NCBI GenBank assembly: GCA_020055645.1
Contig: CM034546.1
Coordinates: forward strand, 11,160,001 to 11,224,000
Length of the DNA stretch: 64,000 nt
Origin: Tomocerus qinae
Lineage: Eukaryota > Arthropoda > Collembola > Entomobryomorpha > Tomoceridae
Direction of reading: 5' to 3'
Below are positions 44,768 to 54,998 of the stretch, piece by piece (the stretch's first letter is position 1; every line of letters starts with the position of its first letter). The position numbers and the translations under genes were made by a program. The notes below the pieces were generated by a model, which was not told the origin of the DNA, did not search any database, and was given only the letters and a program-made list of their open reading frames with translations.

Positions 44768-46375
44768 GTGGGTGTAATGGAGAGTGTATCCGAGGCTGAG
44801 GTACTTAAAGCTATAAAAGGAGTGGACAAAGGTACTAATCAAAAAGATCATATTCCAAAGCGTGTATTTAAAGAAATTGCAGATGTAATTGTAATTCCAC
44901 TAGCGGTATTTTTTACATGTATTTTTAATTGTTGTATAATTCCCTCACATTTCAAATCCGCTACGGTATCTGCGTTATATAAGGGAAAAGGACCAAAATT
45001 AGGTGCTAGGAGTTATAGATCGATTGCATGTGTAACATTTATCTGTAAAGTCTTCGAAAAGGTAATATTTGAGCGGCTTACCAGTATGGTGGAACCAGAT
45101 TTTGATATACACCAATTCGGTTTTAGGAGGAACAGAGGGTGTGACAATGCACTTTTTAATTTTACGCAAAGTGTAAATGACAGTATTAGTAAACCGAATG
45201 GTAGGACTGTAGCGGTATTTGTTGATTTGAAATCTGCATTCTACAGTGTGCAGATAGATTTGTTATTAATAAAAATGCTAGAACAATTTAAAATAAAGCC
45301 ATATATGTTAAGGCTATTAAAGAGTCATTTAGAAGGTAGAAAAGTTAAATTAAAGAATGGAGCGTTTTATTCTAAAGAGTACAAATTAGATACGGGCACT
45401 GGGGCCGGGTCAGCGTTAGGACCTCTGCTCTTTAGTATATTTATTAATGATGTTGGTACTGTTTTTAATGTGGACTATGCCCTTTATGCCGATGATTTGG
45501 TTTTGTGGGTTGCTGAGAGTAATGTTAATAAGGCAATTAGTATGTTAAATGTTAACTTAGAAAATTTTAATTTATGGTGTGTTAAAAATAAATTAGAATT
45601 AAATGTTGAGAAAACAAAGTATATGATCTGTCACAAAGGTGGCGATTATAATGTGAAAAATGCTGTTTATGATAATATTAAATTTAACGGTGATACTATA
45701 GAAAGAGTTTACAAATTTAAATATCTAGGTGTATGGATTGATTCCACTCTGACATTTAAAAGTCATTTAGGATATGTAGATAAAAGAGTTAGAGTTGCAT
45801 TAGCCAAGTTATATTCTTTAAAAAGGCTAGTGACAGTGAAATTCATGGGTATGTTATTACATTGCTATATAATCTCGATATATGACAATGCAATTAGTGT
45901 ATGGGCAGTACAAACAAAGGTACAATTACAACCGATACAGGATAAGATAAATAGATTTATTGTCAATTTCTTCTTTCCTCGAAATTGCAAATTTAATGGG
46001 AAGGGTATTAAGCGATTAAAGTGTATTGGTAATAGGTTGAATGTTAGCAAATTATTATCAATGTTGCAAATTCACACCATATATGAAAGGCGTGAAATTA
46101 GTTTAGTAAAATTGGTGTGGAAAAACTTAAACAATAGGCTACCAGGCACAGAAAATTGGTTTTCTGTTAGCAATAATTATAGTTACTCATTCCCTAGAGT
46201 TAAATTTGAAAATTCTAGACTAACATCAGTAAAACATAGTGCAGCTGTGGCTTGGAATAAATTACCACGCAAATGGGTATATAAGGACTTATCGCTGGAA
46301 AAGCTGGTTGATACTCTGAAACAGTTATTGGAATCCAAAAGAAATGATTATGGGCCTGTGTTGTCACTTGAATAA
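44768..46375 (+). CDS. LINE reverse transcriptase
   Basis: 535 codons, in frame with the upstream endonuclease frame past the TAG at 44669. RT motifs are in order: ALYKGKGPKLGARSYRSI, FGFRRNRGCDNAL, motif A FVDLKSAF, motif B-like TGAGSALGPLLFSIFIND, motif C YALYADDLVLW. The two Asp of YADD and the first Asp of motif A are present. Motif B lacks the usual PQG (GTGAGSALGP instead), which is unusual for LINEs and may reduce activity. A C-terminal ~200-residue region follows, without a clear RNase H. The stop is followed closely by the element's repeat tail. With the internal TAG the element is probably inactive. Confidence 0.85.
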   Translation: MGVMESVSEAEVLKAIKGVDKGTNQKDHIPKRVFKEIADVIVIPLAVFFTCIFNCCIIPSHFKSATVSALYKGKGPKLGARSYRSIACVTFICKVFEKVIFERLTSMVEPDFDIHQFGFRRNRGCDNALFNFTQSVNDSISKPNGRTVAVFVDLKSAFYSVQIDLLLIKMLEQFKIKPYMLRLLKSHLEGRKVKLKNGAFYSKEYKLDTGTGAGSALGPLLFSIFINDVGTVFNVDYALYADDLVLWVAESNVNKAISMLNVNLENFNLWCVKNKLELNVEKTKYMICHKGGDYNVKNAVYDNIKFNGDTIERVYKFKYLGVWIDSTLTFKSHLGYVDKRVRVALAKLYSLKRLVTVKFMGMLLHCYIISIYDNAISVWAVQTKVQLQPIQDKINRFIVNFFFPRNCKFNGKGIKRLKCIGNRLNVSKLLSMLQIHTIYERREISLVKLVWKNLNNRLPGTENWFSVSNNYSYSFPRVKFENSRLTSVKHSAAVAWNKLPRKWVYKDLSLEKLVDTLKQLLESKRNDYGPVLSLE

Positions 46376-46631
46376 AGCTGAACTATGAACTATGAACAGA
46401 AGTTTATTTACACTTAACATGCATGATCGTATTCTAATTTATTATTCTATACATTTTTTTTTACTTTTTACAAATCGCTCACTGTGCCCTGATCTTGATT
46501 TAGATAAAATTTAACACTCTGCATGTCAACATGTTTTTTATCTATCTAGTTATTCAATTTGTATTGATTTTTCTGTTATCAACAATGTTCAATGTTTTCG
46601 AAAGTTATATTGCCATAACTGCGATTACAAC

Positions 46632-48470
46632 ATGATCACTTTCAATCAATCCCAGTGGCAGACAAAATTTATGCTGTCAAACCAAAATGGCCAACCCTGG
46701 ACCTTAGCAACATCAAATTATAGCGCAACCTTTTTCGGTCGTCATGAAAGAAAACCTCGAGATCTGTCAAGAAACTTGTGCAGTGTGAATATTCTAATGG
46801 AACCACAAACTCATTTGGAAAATCTGGTTAAACATTTTGGAATAGAAATAAATCGAGTCACTTCAAGATTCATAATCGTCATTAAAGATGAAATGAAAAC
46901 AATGAATCCAGAATGGCAATCAAGACTGATGCAAGATTTGGTGGCTCCCATATTTATTTTGGCAATGAAAGGTGGGAACAACTATTCGGTTTACACCACA
47001 GTTCTCTACAATCCTTCGACGAGGTCCACAATCTTTCGTCAGCTTAGTAGTGGTGGCTCGGAAGAAATATGGGAAGGAATTTGGAGTACATTGAATAGGA
47101 ATCTTCATGGAATTCAAATTGGTGGTATTTTTGACAAATTGCTGTTCGATGGTTTCAGGCAACTGCCAAAATGCAGAAAACCAATCTACACAACTGCGAA
47201 GATTAAATACAAATGTCGAAATGCAGTGAGAGCTGTTGAATTAATGGGTGAAAAATTGAACTTCACTGCCGTTTATGCAACGAGTGCGACAAATTTTAAT
47301 AGAGAACATCAACGATGTGGATTGATTGATATGTATGCAAATCAAGAAAATACGTATGAAGTACGATGGTATGACACTCTTTTCATTGAACACTTTGAGG
47401 AACAGATTCCATATTACTGTCAAGCAATTCCTAGTTTCCTCGACACTCCTCTAACAGTTCTAATTCAAAATACTTTTGATGATTATTGCTGGTGGCTGAT
47501 ATTCTCCCTATTCCCGATTTCATTTTATCTTTTGGGCTTAAGATTCACATCTGTCTATAAGAAATTCGAATTCATCTTTGTATCTACAATATCCGTTCTT
47601 TTAAATCAGGATGTTTCCAATAAAGGGAGAAACATTTTGTATTTGGCTACTGTTTCCATGGGATTTATAATTGCTATTCAATATGATACGTGGATAACAA
47701 GCGAGATTATTGCACCGCCAGACAGAAAACAATTTATAGACTTCAAAGATCTTGTAAAAAACAAATATAAATTGTTATTACAAATAGACACAAGACGGTA
47801 TATTGAGGAATGTGGAATCGAATATTTTGAGAAATATAAACTTCTGGATAAATATAATACAAGTGTCCACATATTCGATTGGCAAAAGGATGCATCACTT
47901 ATCGACATGGAAATGAGTGGGAACCATTTTGATTGGAAATTGTTGACCAACTTTTCATTGAAACTGTTTGTGGTGAAGGACAAGATGGAGAGTAAATACC
48001 TAGTGCACTTAATACCATCTATAATGTCTTCAGATGGAGTTTGCATGACGGTAAAAGAAACAGATCTTGTTGATCCGATATCTTATAAATTCAGGGATTG
48101 CTACCGTATTATATTTCAATCGTATTTTCAGGCCATGCAAGAAAGAGGCTTTTTAAAATATTTTAAGCAACAACACGATTTTAGATGGCAATTAAAGTAC
48201 AGATTATCCTATATCAAACTGAAGTATGAAGAGTCTCGGAGTGTGAATATAAGTCTTACGATGAAGATTCATACTATTTTCTTCTCTTGTGGATACTTCA
48301 TACTTGGCTCATTTATTACTCTGTTCCTAGAAAGATTGTGGTACAATAGATCAACTTTACAAGTACATGTTTTAGATATTTTTGAAAAAATGAAAAATTG
48401 TCACATAAATACAAAAATCAAAAATCGTGTATTTTCAGTTGCAGTGGATGACGTCTTTGAATTACATTAG
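46632..48470 (+). CDS. IR-like chemoreceptor, signal peptide out of frame (probable pseudogene)
   Basis: 612-codon intronless frame, colinear with the complete paralogue at 51209-53152. It keeps the ligand-binding S1 region (RAVELMGEKLNFTAVY), first membrane segment (WWLIFSLFPISFYLLGLRF), pore region, a segment ending YDTWITSEIIAP that corresponds to the iGluR SYTANLAA-type third helix, the S2 region and the last helix (FSCGYFILGSFITLFLERLW). The paralogue's signal-peptide ATG is conserved at 46531. One base is missing ~30 codons later in the TTGATTTTTCTG stretch, so that frame stops near 46633. The open frame begins at an internal Met and would make a channel without a secretion signal. The 5' flank is interrupted by a LINE (3' junction ~46396), which removes upstream promoter DNA. 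Most likely a young pseudogene. Confidence 0.7.
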   Translation: MITFNQSQWQTKFMLSNQNGQPWTLATSNYSATFFGRHERKPRDLSRNLCSVNILMEPQTHLENLVKHFGIEINRVTSRFIIVIKDEMKTMNPEWQSRLMQDLVAPIFILAMKGGNNYSVYTTVLYNPSTRSTIFRQLSSGGSEEIWEGIWSTLNRNLHGIQIGGIFDKLLFDGFRQLPKCRKPIYTTAKIKYKCRNAVRAVELMGEKLNFTAVYATSATNFNREHQRCGLIDMYANQENTYEVRWYDTLFIEHFEEQIPYYCQAIPSFLDTPLTVLIQNTFDDYCWWLIFSLFPISFYLLGLRFTSVYKKFEFIFVSTISVLLNQDVSNKGRNILYLATVSMGFIIAIQYDTWITSEIIAPPDRKQFIDFKDLVKNKYKLLLQIDTRRYIEECGIEYFEKYKLLDKYNTSVHIFDWQKDASLIDMEMSGNHFDWKLLTNFSLKLFVVKDKMESKYLVHLIPSIMSSDGVCMTVKETDLVDPISYKFRDCYRIIFQSYFQAMQERGFLKYFKQQHDFRWQLKYRLSYIKLKYEESRSVNISLTMKIHTIFFSCGYFILGSFITLFLERLWYNRSTLQVHVLDIFEKMKNCHINTKIKNRVFSVAVDDVFELH

Positions 48471-49103
48471 ATATAATAAATGTATAATTGATAATAATGT
48501 AAATAATAAATATAAATCTTTCTTTATGTTGCAATCGTAGATATAACAAAGCAATACATTTACCTTTCTATATATGTCTGTATGTGCATGTGTTTTAGGG
48601 TGACCCTGCGTATGTTCACTTTCTCGATCCCATCGATCAATTGGAGCATATAAATTATGTAAATATTGATTGAAATTTCGTTTCCCAAACATTTCATTTA
48701 AATAATAGTCACGTGTTTGTTTTCGAAAAATAAACTTATCTGTTTCACCACCTAAAAACGCATTCAAGAATTTGACCAAGGCAAAGGGGCAAACCATAAT
48801 ATATTGGTAAAATTTAATCACCAAAATTTTTTGAAATTTAAACCTTTTTGACAAAAATTCTTTTTTTTCTGAAAATTTAGGGGATGGATGTAAAGCGTCT
48901 TTCTAGATAAAGGAAAGAATAAAACAGTTCTACAAGTTTCTGAAATTGTTGCACTAAAGCCATGCCATCTACAATTAGTGTAGTAGGTGGGAATGGAAAT
49001 ATTTTGTTTGTTCCAGGTGGCGTCCATTCGCCTATAATGAAGCTGATGGTGGCCAGTTACGTACATTAATTAATATTAATATTTTTCGTGGAAATTGGTT
49101 TTC
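48471..49103. other. Intergenic after the second IR-like gene
   Basis: Short minus-strand ORFs only, none recognised. The GCCATCTACAATTAG...TGGCGTCCATTCG stretch at 48960-49040 resembles the end of the NeuroD last exon (35617-35700) and may be a degraded fragment of that gene. Confidence 0.45.
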
Positions 49104-49236
49104 ATAGATTGGTTTTCCAAGTTCACGTTTTAGAAATTTTAAAGAAAATTAGCAATCAGAAAAGAATTGAGATTGCAGATCGTGTATTTCCAATTGCAAA
49201 TGATGACGTTTTTGAACTGCGTAAGATATATATTAT
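49104..49236 (+). pseudogene. IR-like C-terminal fragment
   Basis: CATAGATTGGTTTTCCAAG to GACGTTTTTGAACTGCG matches the last ~45 codons of the IR-like genes (LQVHV...RVFPIAM.DVFEL). Nothing upstream of it belongs to an IR gene. It marks the left edge of duplication block P copy 2. Confidence 0.75.
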
Positions 49237-50640
49237 CTATACTAAAGTTAATTAAATCAAAACTGGACAGCCGTGGAGTTTGTAATATTACTATGAGGAA
49301 AATAAATTGTAAAATCGAGAACCAAATATTTACAGTTAATTAAAATCTTTGGGTACTATGGTTTCTATGCCATCCATTATGTAATCGTTTCAAATAATAT
49401 AATATTTAAATTTGGTTTCGTAAATTTAAAATGTTTCATTCCTTAACTCGAAAAACTCGAAATGAGGCTACTTGTCTAGTCATATAACAGTTTCAATGTT
49501 TTAATTTTTGACTCGAACATTCCTTTTGCAGGTACGAGTATTCTCGAGGTGGGTAAAGAAAACAACAGTGACCACAAATACGAGTTCCCAACAGTACCTA
49601 CTGATATCGATTAAAATATTGATTCCACCTATTTGATACTTTAACAGAGCAATATTATCATTATCAAAAATCACTAACTATAACTATACTATCAGATTTC
49701 ATAAGTAGGCCGGGGACAATTAATTTCAACAGATTATTTGTTAAAAATTAAATTTGGCTAACAATTCGATTATGAATAGAATTAAATTGGGGGGTTACAA
49801 GTTGGCGACTACTTATCATTAACTTTTACTTATCGTAAACGATCGTGAAGGTTGAACATTTGCGGTATGACATAAAAAGTCAGAACTGTAAAACTTTAAA
49901 TATTTTCAAGATGTTGTAAATGTGTTTCTTTAAGAGTGTTTTGCTGTTTGTGCATACATTGAATATGTATCCTGTAAAATCTTCTTGCGTAGTGGTTTAA
50001 TGGTGATTTTAAAATCGCAAATAATTAGCTGTTTTAGCATACATACCATAATACATAAATTTTGGCATTTCCATCTTTGGATGTTATCTTTGGTATGGAT
50101 AAATGGACAGCACCAGAAAAAAGGTATTTCTAGATTAATTTTCAAGCTTTCGTCGACAACAGATGAAACAGTAGGATAATCATATTTCTCTCGGATGCAG
50201 TGATACACAAACAATAAGCGGAAATATGTGTTGAGGAAGTGTATAAAATATAATATAAGGTATTGTAAAATATTCAGCATTAGATAGGTATCAAGGAAGA
50301 CTGACTGGCGTCAGCGGAAGGTCTTCGCTTTTCTCATATACACAATGTGGGGATTCAAACACACGTGTATATAATGAATATTGGATAAAACCTTGGAGAA
50401 AAACATAGCCTATATAGACAGCATATAGCATCATTCTAAGGATATAGTGAATTTAGCACATTCGCGCTGGATATTTATCCCAGTGGTTTTTAAGAGTTTG
50501 ATAATGGTAGTTGTATGAAATGTTTTTTGGAGCTTATTAGTTTTAAATAGGAAAAATAATTTGGTCTGAAACTTTTTATTTACAAATATTTACGAATTTG
50601 CATATCAATTTTCAATTTGTAATTTTGATCATGCTGTTTC
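49104..50640. repeat. Duplication block P, copy 2
   Basis: Nearly identical to 56862-58095; a spurious 116-codon minus-strand ORF is the same in both (49930-50280 and 57677-58027). More diverged from copy 1 (39436-42009). It contains no gene of its own beyond the IR tail fragment. Confidence 0.9.
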
Positions 50641-51208
50641 CCGGAAATTTTATTGACAACTATTGATTAAAAAGTTGAAATAGTAGTTATGGAAAATTGG
50701 CTTATGAAAGCAAACATTCTATGTAAATACTAAAAAATTTCATCAAATGTTAAAAAAATTTTATTGTCATGAATTTTTGAAAATTGAAACACAAGCCATT
50801 AGGAAGCTTCAAAACTTGCTTTCCAAACTTTCAAAATCCATTTTTACCGTTTTGTCTTTCACTGTAATAATAAATAGCCAAATATCGAAGAGAACATTGG
50901 AATGCTTTTTGATGACTAAGTTATGTATGTTATTTTATTTGCATAGTGGATTGTGCTTTCCTGTCTGACTTTGTTAGTTCTATTTAAGTTCTTTATAGAA
51001 TAGCCTCGAACTGGCTTAAATGTACACCTAGGAGTTCTATAAAAAGGAAATCAATAGTGCTCATATAAACAGACGTTCCTTTACAGTTAACATGCATGAA
51101 CATAATCTGATTTCTTATTCCATACAATTTTTTTTAAAAATTTTTACACATCGCTCGCACTGCGCCCTGATCTTGATTTAGATAAAATTTAACTCTCTGC
51201 TGGTCAAC
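50641..51208 (+). promoter_or_regulatory. 5' flank of the complete IR-like gene, TATA-like box at 51038
   Basis: TATAAAAAGG at 51038-51047 lies ~170 bp before the ATG. The block GCCCTGATCTTGATTTAGAT just upstream of the ATG is conserved before the genes starting at 46531 and 63940. The TATA call is by sequence only. Confidence 0.35.
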
Positions 51209-53152
51209 ATGTTTTTTATCTATTTATTCATTCAATTTTTATTGCCTTTTATTGTTATCAACAATGTTCAATGTTTTCGGAATTTATCATATTACAGTAA
51301 ATGTGATTTCAACATGATCACTTTCGGTCAATCCCGGTGGCAGACAAAATTTATGCTGTCAAACCAAAACGGCCAACCCTGGACCTTAGCAACATCAAAT
51401 TATAGCAAAACGCTTTTCGGTCGTCATGAAAGAAAACCTCGAGATCTGTCAAGAAACTTGTGCAGTGTGAATATTCTAATGGAGCCTTCTACTGATTTGA
51501 AAAATATGGTTCTCCATTTTGGAAAAGAAATAAATCGACTGCATTCAAGATTCATAGTCGTCATTAAAGATGAAATGAAAACAATGAATCCAAAATGGCA
51601 ATCAAGCCTCATTCAGGATTTGGTTGCTCCCCTATTTATATTAGCAATTGAAGAGGGGAACAGCTATTCGGTTTACACCACGATTCTCTACAATCCTAGC
51701 GCAAAATCTCCAGTTCTTCGTCAGCTTGGAATTGGAAGCTCCGAAAAAGTTTGGGAAAGGGTTTGGAATATATTGAATGGAAACCTTCATGGAATTCCAA
51801 TTGGTGGTCTTTATCGTAACTCCAAATTCGATGACTTCAGCCAACTGCCAAAATGCAGAAAACCAATATACACAACAACGAAGATTCAATATAATTGTCG
51901 AGATGCAGTGAGAGCTGTTGAATTATTGGCTGAAAAATTGAACTTCACTGCCGTTTATGCAAAGAGATCAAAAAATTTAAATGGAGAACATGAGCGATGT
52001 GGAATGATTATAATGTCTGCAAATCAGAACGAGCCGTATCTAATACAATGGTATGAAACTCTTTTCATTGAATACTTTGAGGAACAGATTCCATATTACT
52101 GTGAAGCCAATCCTAGTTTCCTCGATACTCCTCTAACAGTTCTAATTCAAAATACTTTTGATGATTATTGCTGGTGGCTGATATTCTCCCTATTCCCGAT
52201 TTCATTTTATCTTTTGGGCTTAAGAGTCACATCTGTCTATAAGAAATTCGAATTCATCTTTGTATCTACAATATCCGTTCTTTTAAATCAGGATGTTTCC
52301 AATAAAGGGAGAAACATTTTGTACTTGGTAACTGTGTCTATGGGATTTTTAATTGCTATTCTATACGATACGTGGATAACAAGCGAGATTATTGCACATC
52401 CAGACAGAAAACAATTTATGGACTTTAAAGATCTGGTCGAAAATGGACACAAGTTGCTGGTAGAGAAAGACGCAAGACGGAATGTTTTTGAAGAGAGCCA
52501 CGAATATTTTGAGAAATATAAAATTCTGGATATATATAATGAAAGTGTCCACAGGTTCGATTGGCAAACAGATGCATCACCAAATGAATTGAAAATGAAT
52601 AAAATCTTTGTTAAATGGAAGTTGCTGACCAACTTTTCATTGAAACTGTTTGTCATAATGGAAAAAGTGGAGAGTGAATACCGCGTGCACTCAATTCCAT
52701 CTAAAATGTCTTCAGATGGATTTTGCATGACAGTAAAAGAAACAGATTTAGCTGATCCGATATCTTATGAATTCAGGGATTGCTACCGTTTTATATTCCA
52801 ATCGTATTTTAAGTCCATGCAAGAAAGAGGCTTCTTAAAATATCTTAAGGAACAACACGATTTTAAAAGGAATGTAAACCACAGATTCATCTATACCAAA
52901 CTGAAGTTTAAAGAGTCTCGGAGTGTGGCGATAAGTCTTACGATGAAGATTCATACTATTTTCTTCGTTTGCGGATACTTCATACTTGGCTCATTTATTA
53001 CTCTGCTCTTTGAAAGATTGTGGTATCATAGATTAAATTTACAAGTACACGTTTTAAATATTTTTAAAAAAATGAAAAATTGTCACAAAAATACAAAAAC
53101 TGAAAATCGTGTATTTCCAGTTGCAATGGATGGTGTATTTGAACTACATTAG
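51209..53152 (+). CDS. Ionotropic-receptor (IR)-like chemoreceptor, complete
   Basis: 647-aa intronless frame, the only complete copy in the array. Residues 1-22 are a signal peptide (MFFIYLFIQFLLPFIVINNV). About 60-310 is an extracellular region with an S1-like stretch (RDAVRAVELLAEKLNFTAVY). M1 is 321-339 (CWWLIFSLFPISFYLLGLR), the re-entrant pore region ~345-362, and M3 ~368-388, followed by YDTWITSEIIA, the position of the iGluR SYTANLAAF/IR LTS motif. S2 is ~400-575 (FKDLVENGHKLLV, conserved Cys in DCYRF) and M4 ~581-601, with a short cytosolic tail ending ELH. Divergent IRs form ligand-gated cation channels in chemosensory neurons, usually with an IR8a/25a/76b co-receptor, none of which is in this window. 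The ligand is unknown. Topology and S1/S2 layout make IR more likely than any other channel, but sequence similarity to named IRs was not tested. Confidence 0.8.
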   Translation: MFFIYLFIQFLLPFIVINNVQCFRNLSYYSKCDFNMITFGQSRWQTKFMLSNQNGQPWTLATSNYSKTLFGRHERKPRDLSRNLCSVNILMEPSTDLKNMVLHFGKEINRLHSRFIVVIKDEMKTMNPKWQSSLIQDLVAPLFILAIEEGNSYSVYTTILYNPSAKSPVLRQLGIGSSEKVWERVWNILNGNLHGIPIGGLYRNSKFDDFSQLPKCRKPIYTTTKIQYNCRDAVRAVELLAEKLNFTAVYAKRSKNLNGEHERCGMIIMSANQNEPYLIQWYETLFIEYFEEQIPYYCEANPSFLDTPLTVLIQNTFDDYCWWLIFSLFPISFYLLGLRVTSVYKKFEFIFVSTISVLLNQDVSNKGRNILYLVTVSMGFLIAILYDTWITSEIIAHPDRKQFMDFKDLVENGHKLLVEKDARRNVFEESHEYFEKYKILDIYNESVHRFDWQTDASPNELKMNKIFVKWKLLTNFSLKLFVIMEKVESEYRVHSIPSKMSSDGFCMTVKETDLADPISYEFRDCYRFIFQSYFKSMQERGFLKYLKEQHDFKRNVNHRFIYTKLKFKESRSVAISLTMKIHTIFFVCGYFILGSFITLLFERLWYHRLNLQVHVLNIFKKMKNCHKNTKTENRVFPVAMDGVFELH

Positions 53153-53958
53153 ATATATAATAAATAATAGTGTAAATTACAAATTACTCTTTCTTTATGT
53201 TAGCAATACATTTACCATGTTTTACCTGATATATATATATATATTGTAGGCGGAGAGGGAAAGGTTACTGGGAGGGATATAATATCCCTCTCCGACAAAA
53301 GGCAGAGAGAGATAGCTCTGTACCGCCAGCGGTGCCGAGCCATGAGGTTTCCGACTGGGAGGGATATGTCGTAAAGGATTGATATGAATGATTCTATGTG
53401 TATAAGTGCCACAAATGTCGCAGATTTTAGGTTACTCTTATATTTATTCATTGTAATAATTATTTTCTAAAATATTCATAAATATTAAGTATATTGCACT
53501 TTTTGAATCAGTCATAATAAAATCATAAATTATTAAGTCAAGATTGACAGTCAAATAGTTAAGTATGTTACGCTGCTATAATTATTAATAATTGATATTT
53601 TTTCCAAAGCCAGGAGTTCAATTATCTAAATTTTTGCAAGAACGGCTGCTGCCGTTCTTGCAAAAATCCCAATTTTGCCATTTTGCACTTTTACCATCCC
53701 AATTTCACCATTGTGTGCTTTTACCATCCCAATTTCAGCATTGTGAACTTTGTTCATGTCAAGGTTACCCATGTTAAGTTTTGTCACTGTGTCCTCTATT
53801 TTACTAATTTGCCACACTGTGCTACATTTGGATTTAGAGAGCTTTTAGCGAGCAGCTCTGTAGTTGCTCTGCTCGTTATGGCTCTTCTCGTTTTGAGCTC
53901 TGCTCGTTAATGCTCTGCTCCTTCTCTGCTCGCTCGTTATTCCCTGGCGAGCCGCTTC
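53153..53958. other. Intergenic with a hairpin and short tandem repeats
   Basis: No gene. It contains a TA microsatellite (53232-53245), a hairpin at 53634-53670 (TTTTTGCAAGAACGGC and its exact complement around TGCT), a ~30-bp repeat ACCATCCCAATTTCA..CATTGTG (53680-53750) and a GCTCTGCTCGTTA-rich stretch (53850-53940). The last replaces the lost exon 4 of the NeuroD duplicate. Confidence 0.6.
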
Positions 53959-54998
53959 TTAAGCAGCTGTAGTTGTTCCCTACCAATTCATATACAAAGA
54001 TGAGTTACTATTTAATCAAAATCATTTTTGAAAACTACTACACATTAATTTTTTTTAAATATATCTTAAATAGAAATCACTTGTGAAAGTCCTTTTGATA
54101 ATGTCTTTGCAAAAGAAATCGTCTCCATTGGTTCATTACTGCTTAAAATAGTTGAAAGAACTGAAATATAATTTCGGCCCAGTCGAAGAGTTTCAATCTT
54201 TGAAAGTTTCTGAGTTTTCGACGAAATAGGAATGCATCTGAAAATATTACATGAATTTCTTACAAATTGTAAATATATTACATATTATATGGCAATAGTG
54301 ATTAACTGAAATGAAAAGGATAATATAATAATTAATATAACGTTTAAATGAATAAAATTTTGAGAATCACTTTCGAAGTTTGTCCAAAGCTGAATTCAAT
54401 CCATGCATTCGAGTTCGCTCCCTGGCATTTGCTTTGCTTCGTCTCACTTTGAACTTTCCAGACTTTGGTTTAGAATTTACATCTATGGTATCTGCTGTAA
54501 GATTGTCTTGTGAATGTCCTGATTGATATGAACCGAAAGATTGACTAGGTGTTGATATGCTTGTCTCCGCTCTGGTATTCACAAATAATGAAATATTATG
54601 TATAATAAAATACTGTTTGAAATAAATTATTGTATTCAACAATATTTCAAATGAATATATTACTCACTTCAAGGCTGTATTGAGGGGGTGGGCTTTGGGG
54701 GCTAAAGCCCCCCCCGAAATCCAAGAAAAAAGGAAAATTTTTTTCAAAATACCAAAAAATTTCGCGCTTCGCGCGATTTTATGTGATTTTTAGGCTATTT
54801 TTGACTCATTTTAGACAAAATAAGCCAAAAATTTTCGCGCTTCGCGCGATTATGCCTAATAGATATTGTCCTATGATATCATAGCCCCCACCGAAATCGA
54901 TTTCTAAATACAGTACTGACTCACTTTAAGTTTTCGTTACAACCGCTATGTATTTGGTTATTGTTATAGTATACTGAAACATCTCCGTTTGTTTCCAT
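53959..54998 (-). pseudogene. NeuroD duplicate lacking its last exon
   Basis: Exons 1-3 (54998-54925, 54571-54371 and 54237-54081) match the NeuroD gene at 35615-36767 in position, length and frame, and the bHLH is intact ([20 protein letters not shown]). Similarity stops ten bases into exon 4 (GGAACAACTA at 53979). Unrelated DNA then gives a stop after five more codons (53961-53959). The predicted product is ~150 aa: bHLH plus [12 protein letters not shown] but no C-terminal transactivation region. Intron 1 received a 249-bp hAT-type MITE exactly at its donor. It could be a dead copy or a truncated competitor that dimerises without activating; selection on the bHLH cannot be judged by eye because the duplication is recent. 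Confidence 0.8.

Larger units (their letters stand above)
42010..46396 (+). mobile_element. Non-LTR retrotransposon (LINE) with PHD finger, endonuclease and RT
   Basis: About 4.39 kb. The 5' boundary is placed where similarity to the paralogous block (50560-50640) ends. The 3' boundary follows a short direct-repeat tail GAACTATGAACTATGAAC, after which IR 5'-flank DNA resumes (compare 51065). The ~0.95-kb 5' region contains a ~32-bp triplet repeat (GCCGACACTGGGGA words, 42625-42712) and two copies of a GAAGTGGGGGTGA..CCCCCCTGTG block (42471 and 42787), perhaps promoter monomers. The coding frame holds one in-frame TAG. EN plus RT with a repeat tail fits the CR1/Jockey group; clade not resolved. 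Confidence 0.85.

Noticed and set aside
49930-50280. 116-codon minus-strand ORF identical at 57677-58027
   Set aside because: Identity is explained by the recent duplication of the whole block; the older copy near 41250-41640 is not open, and no motif is seen.
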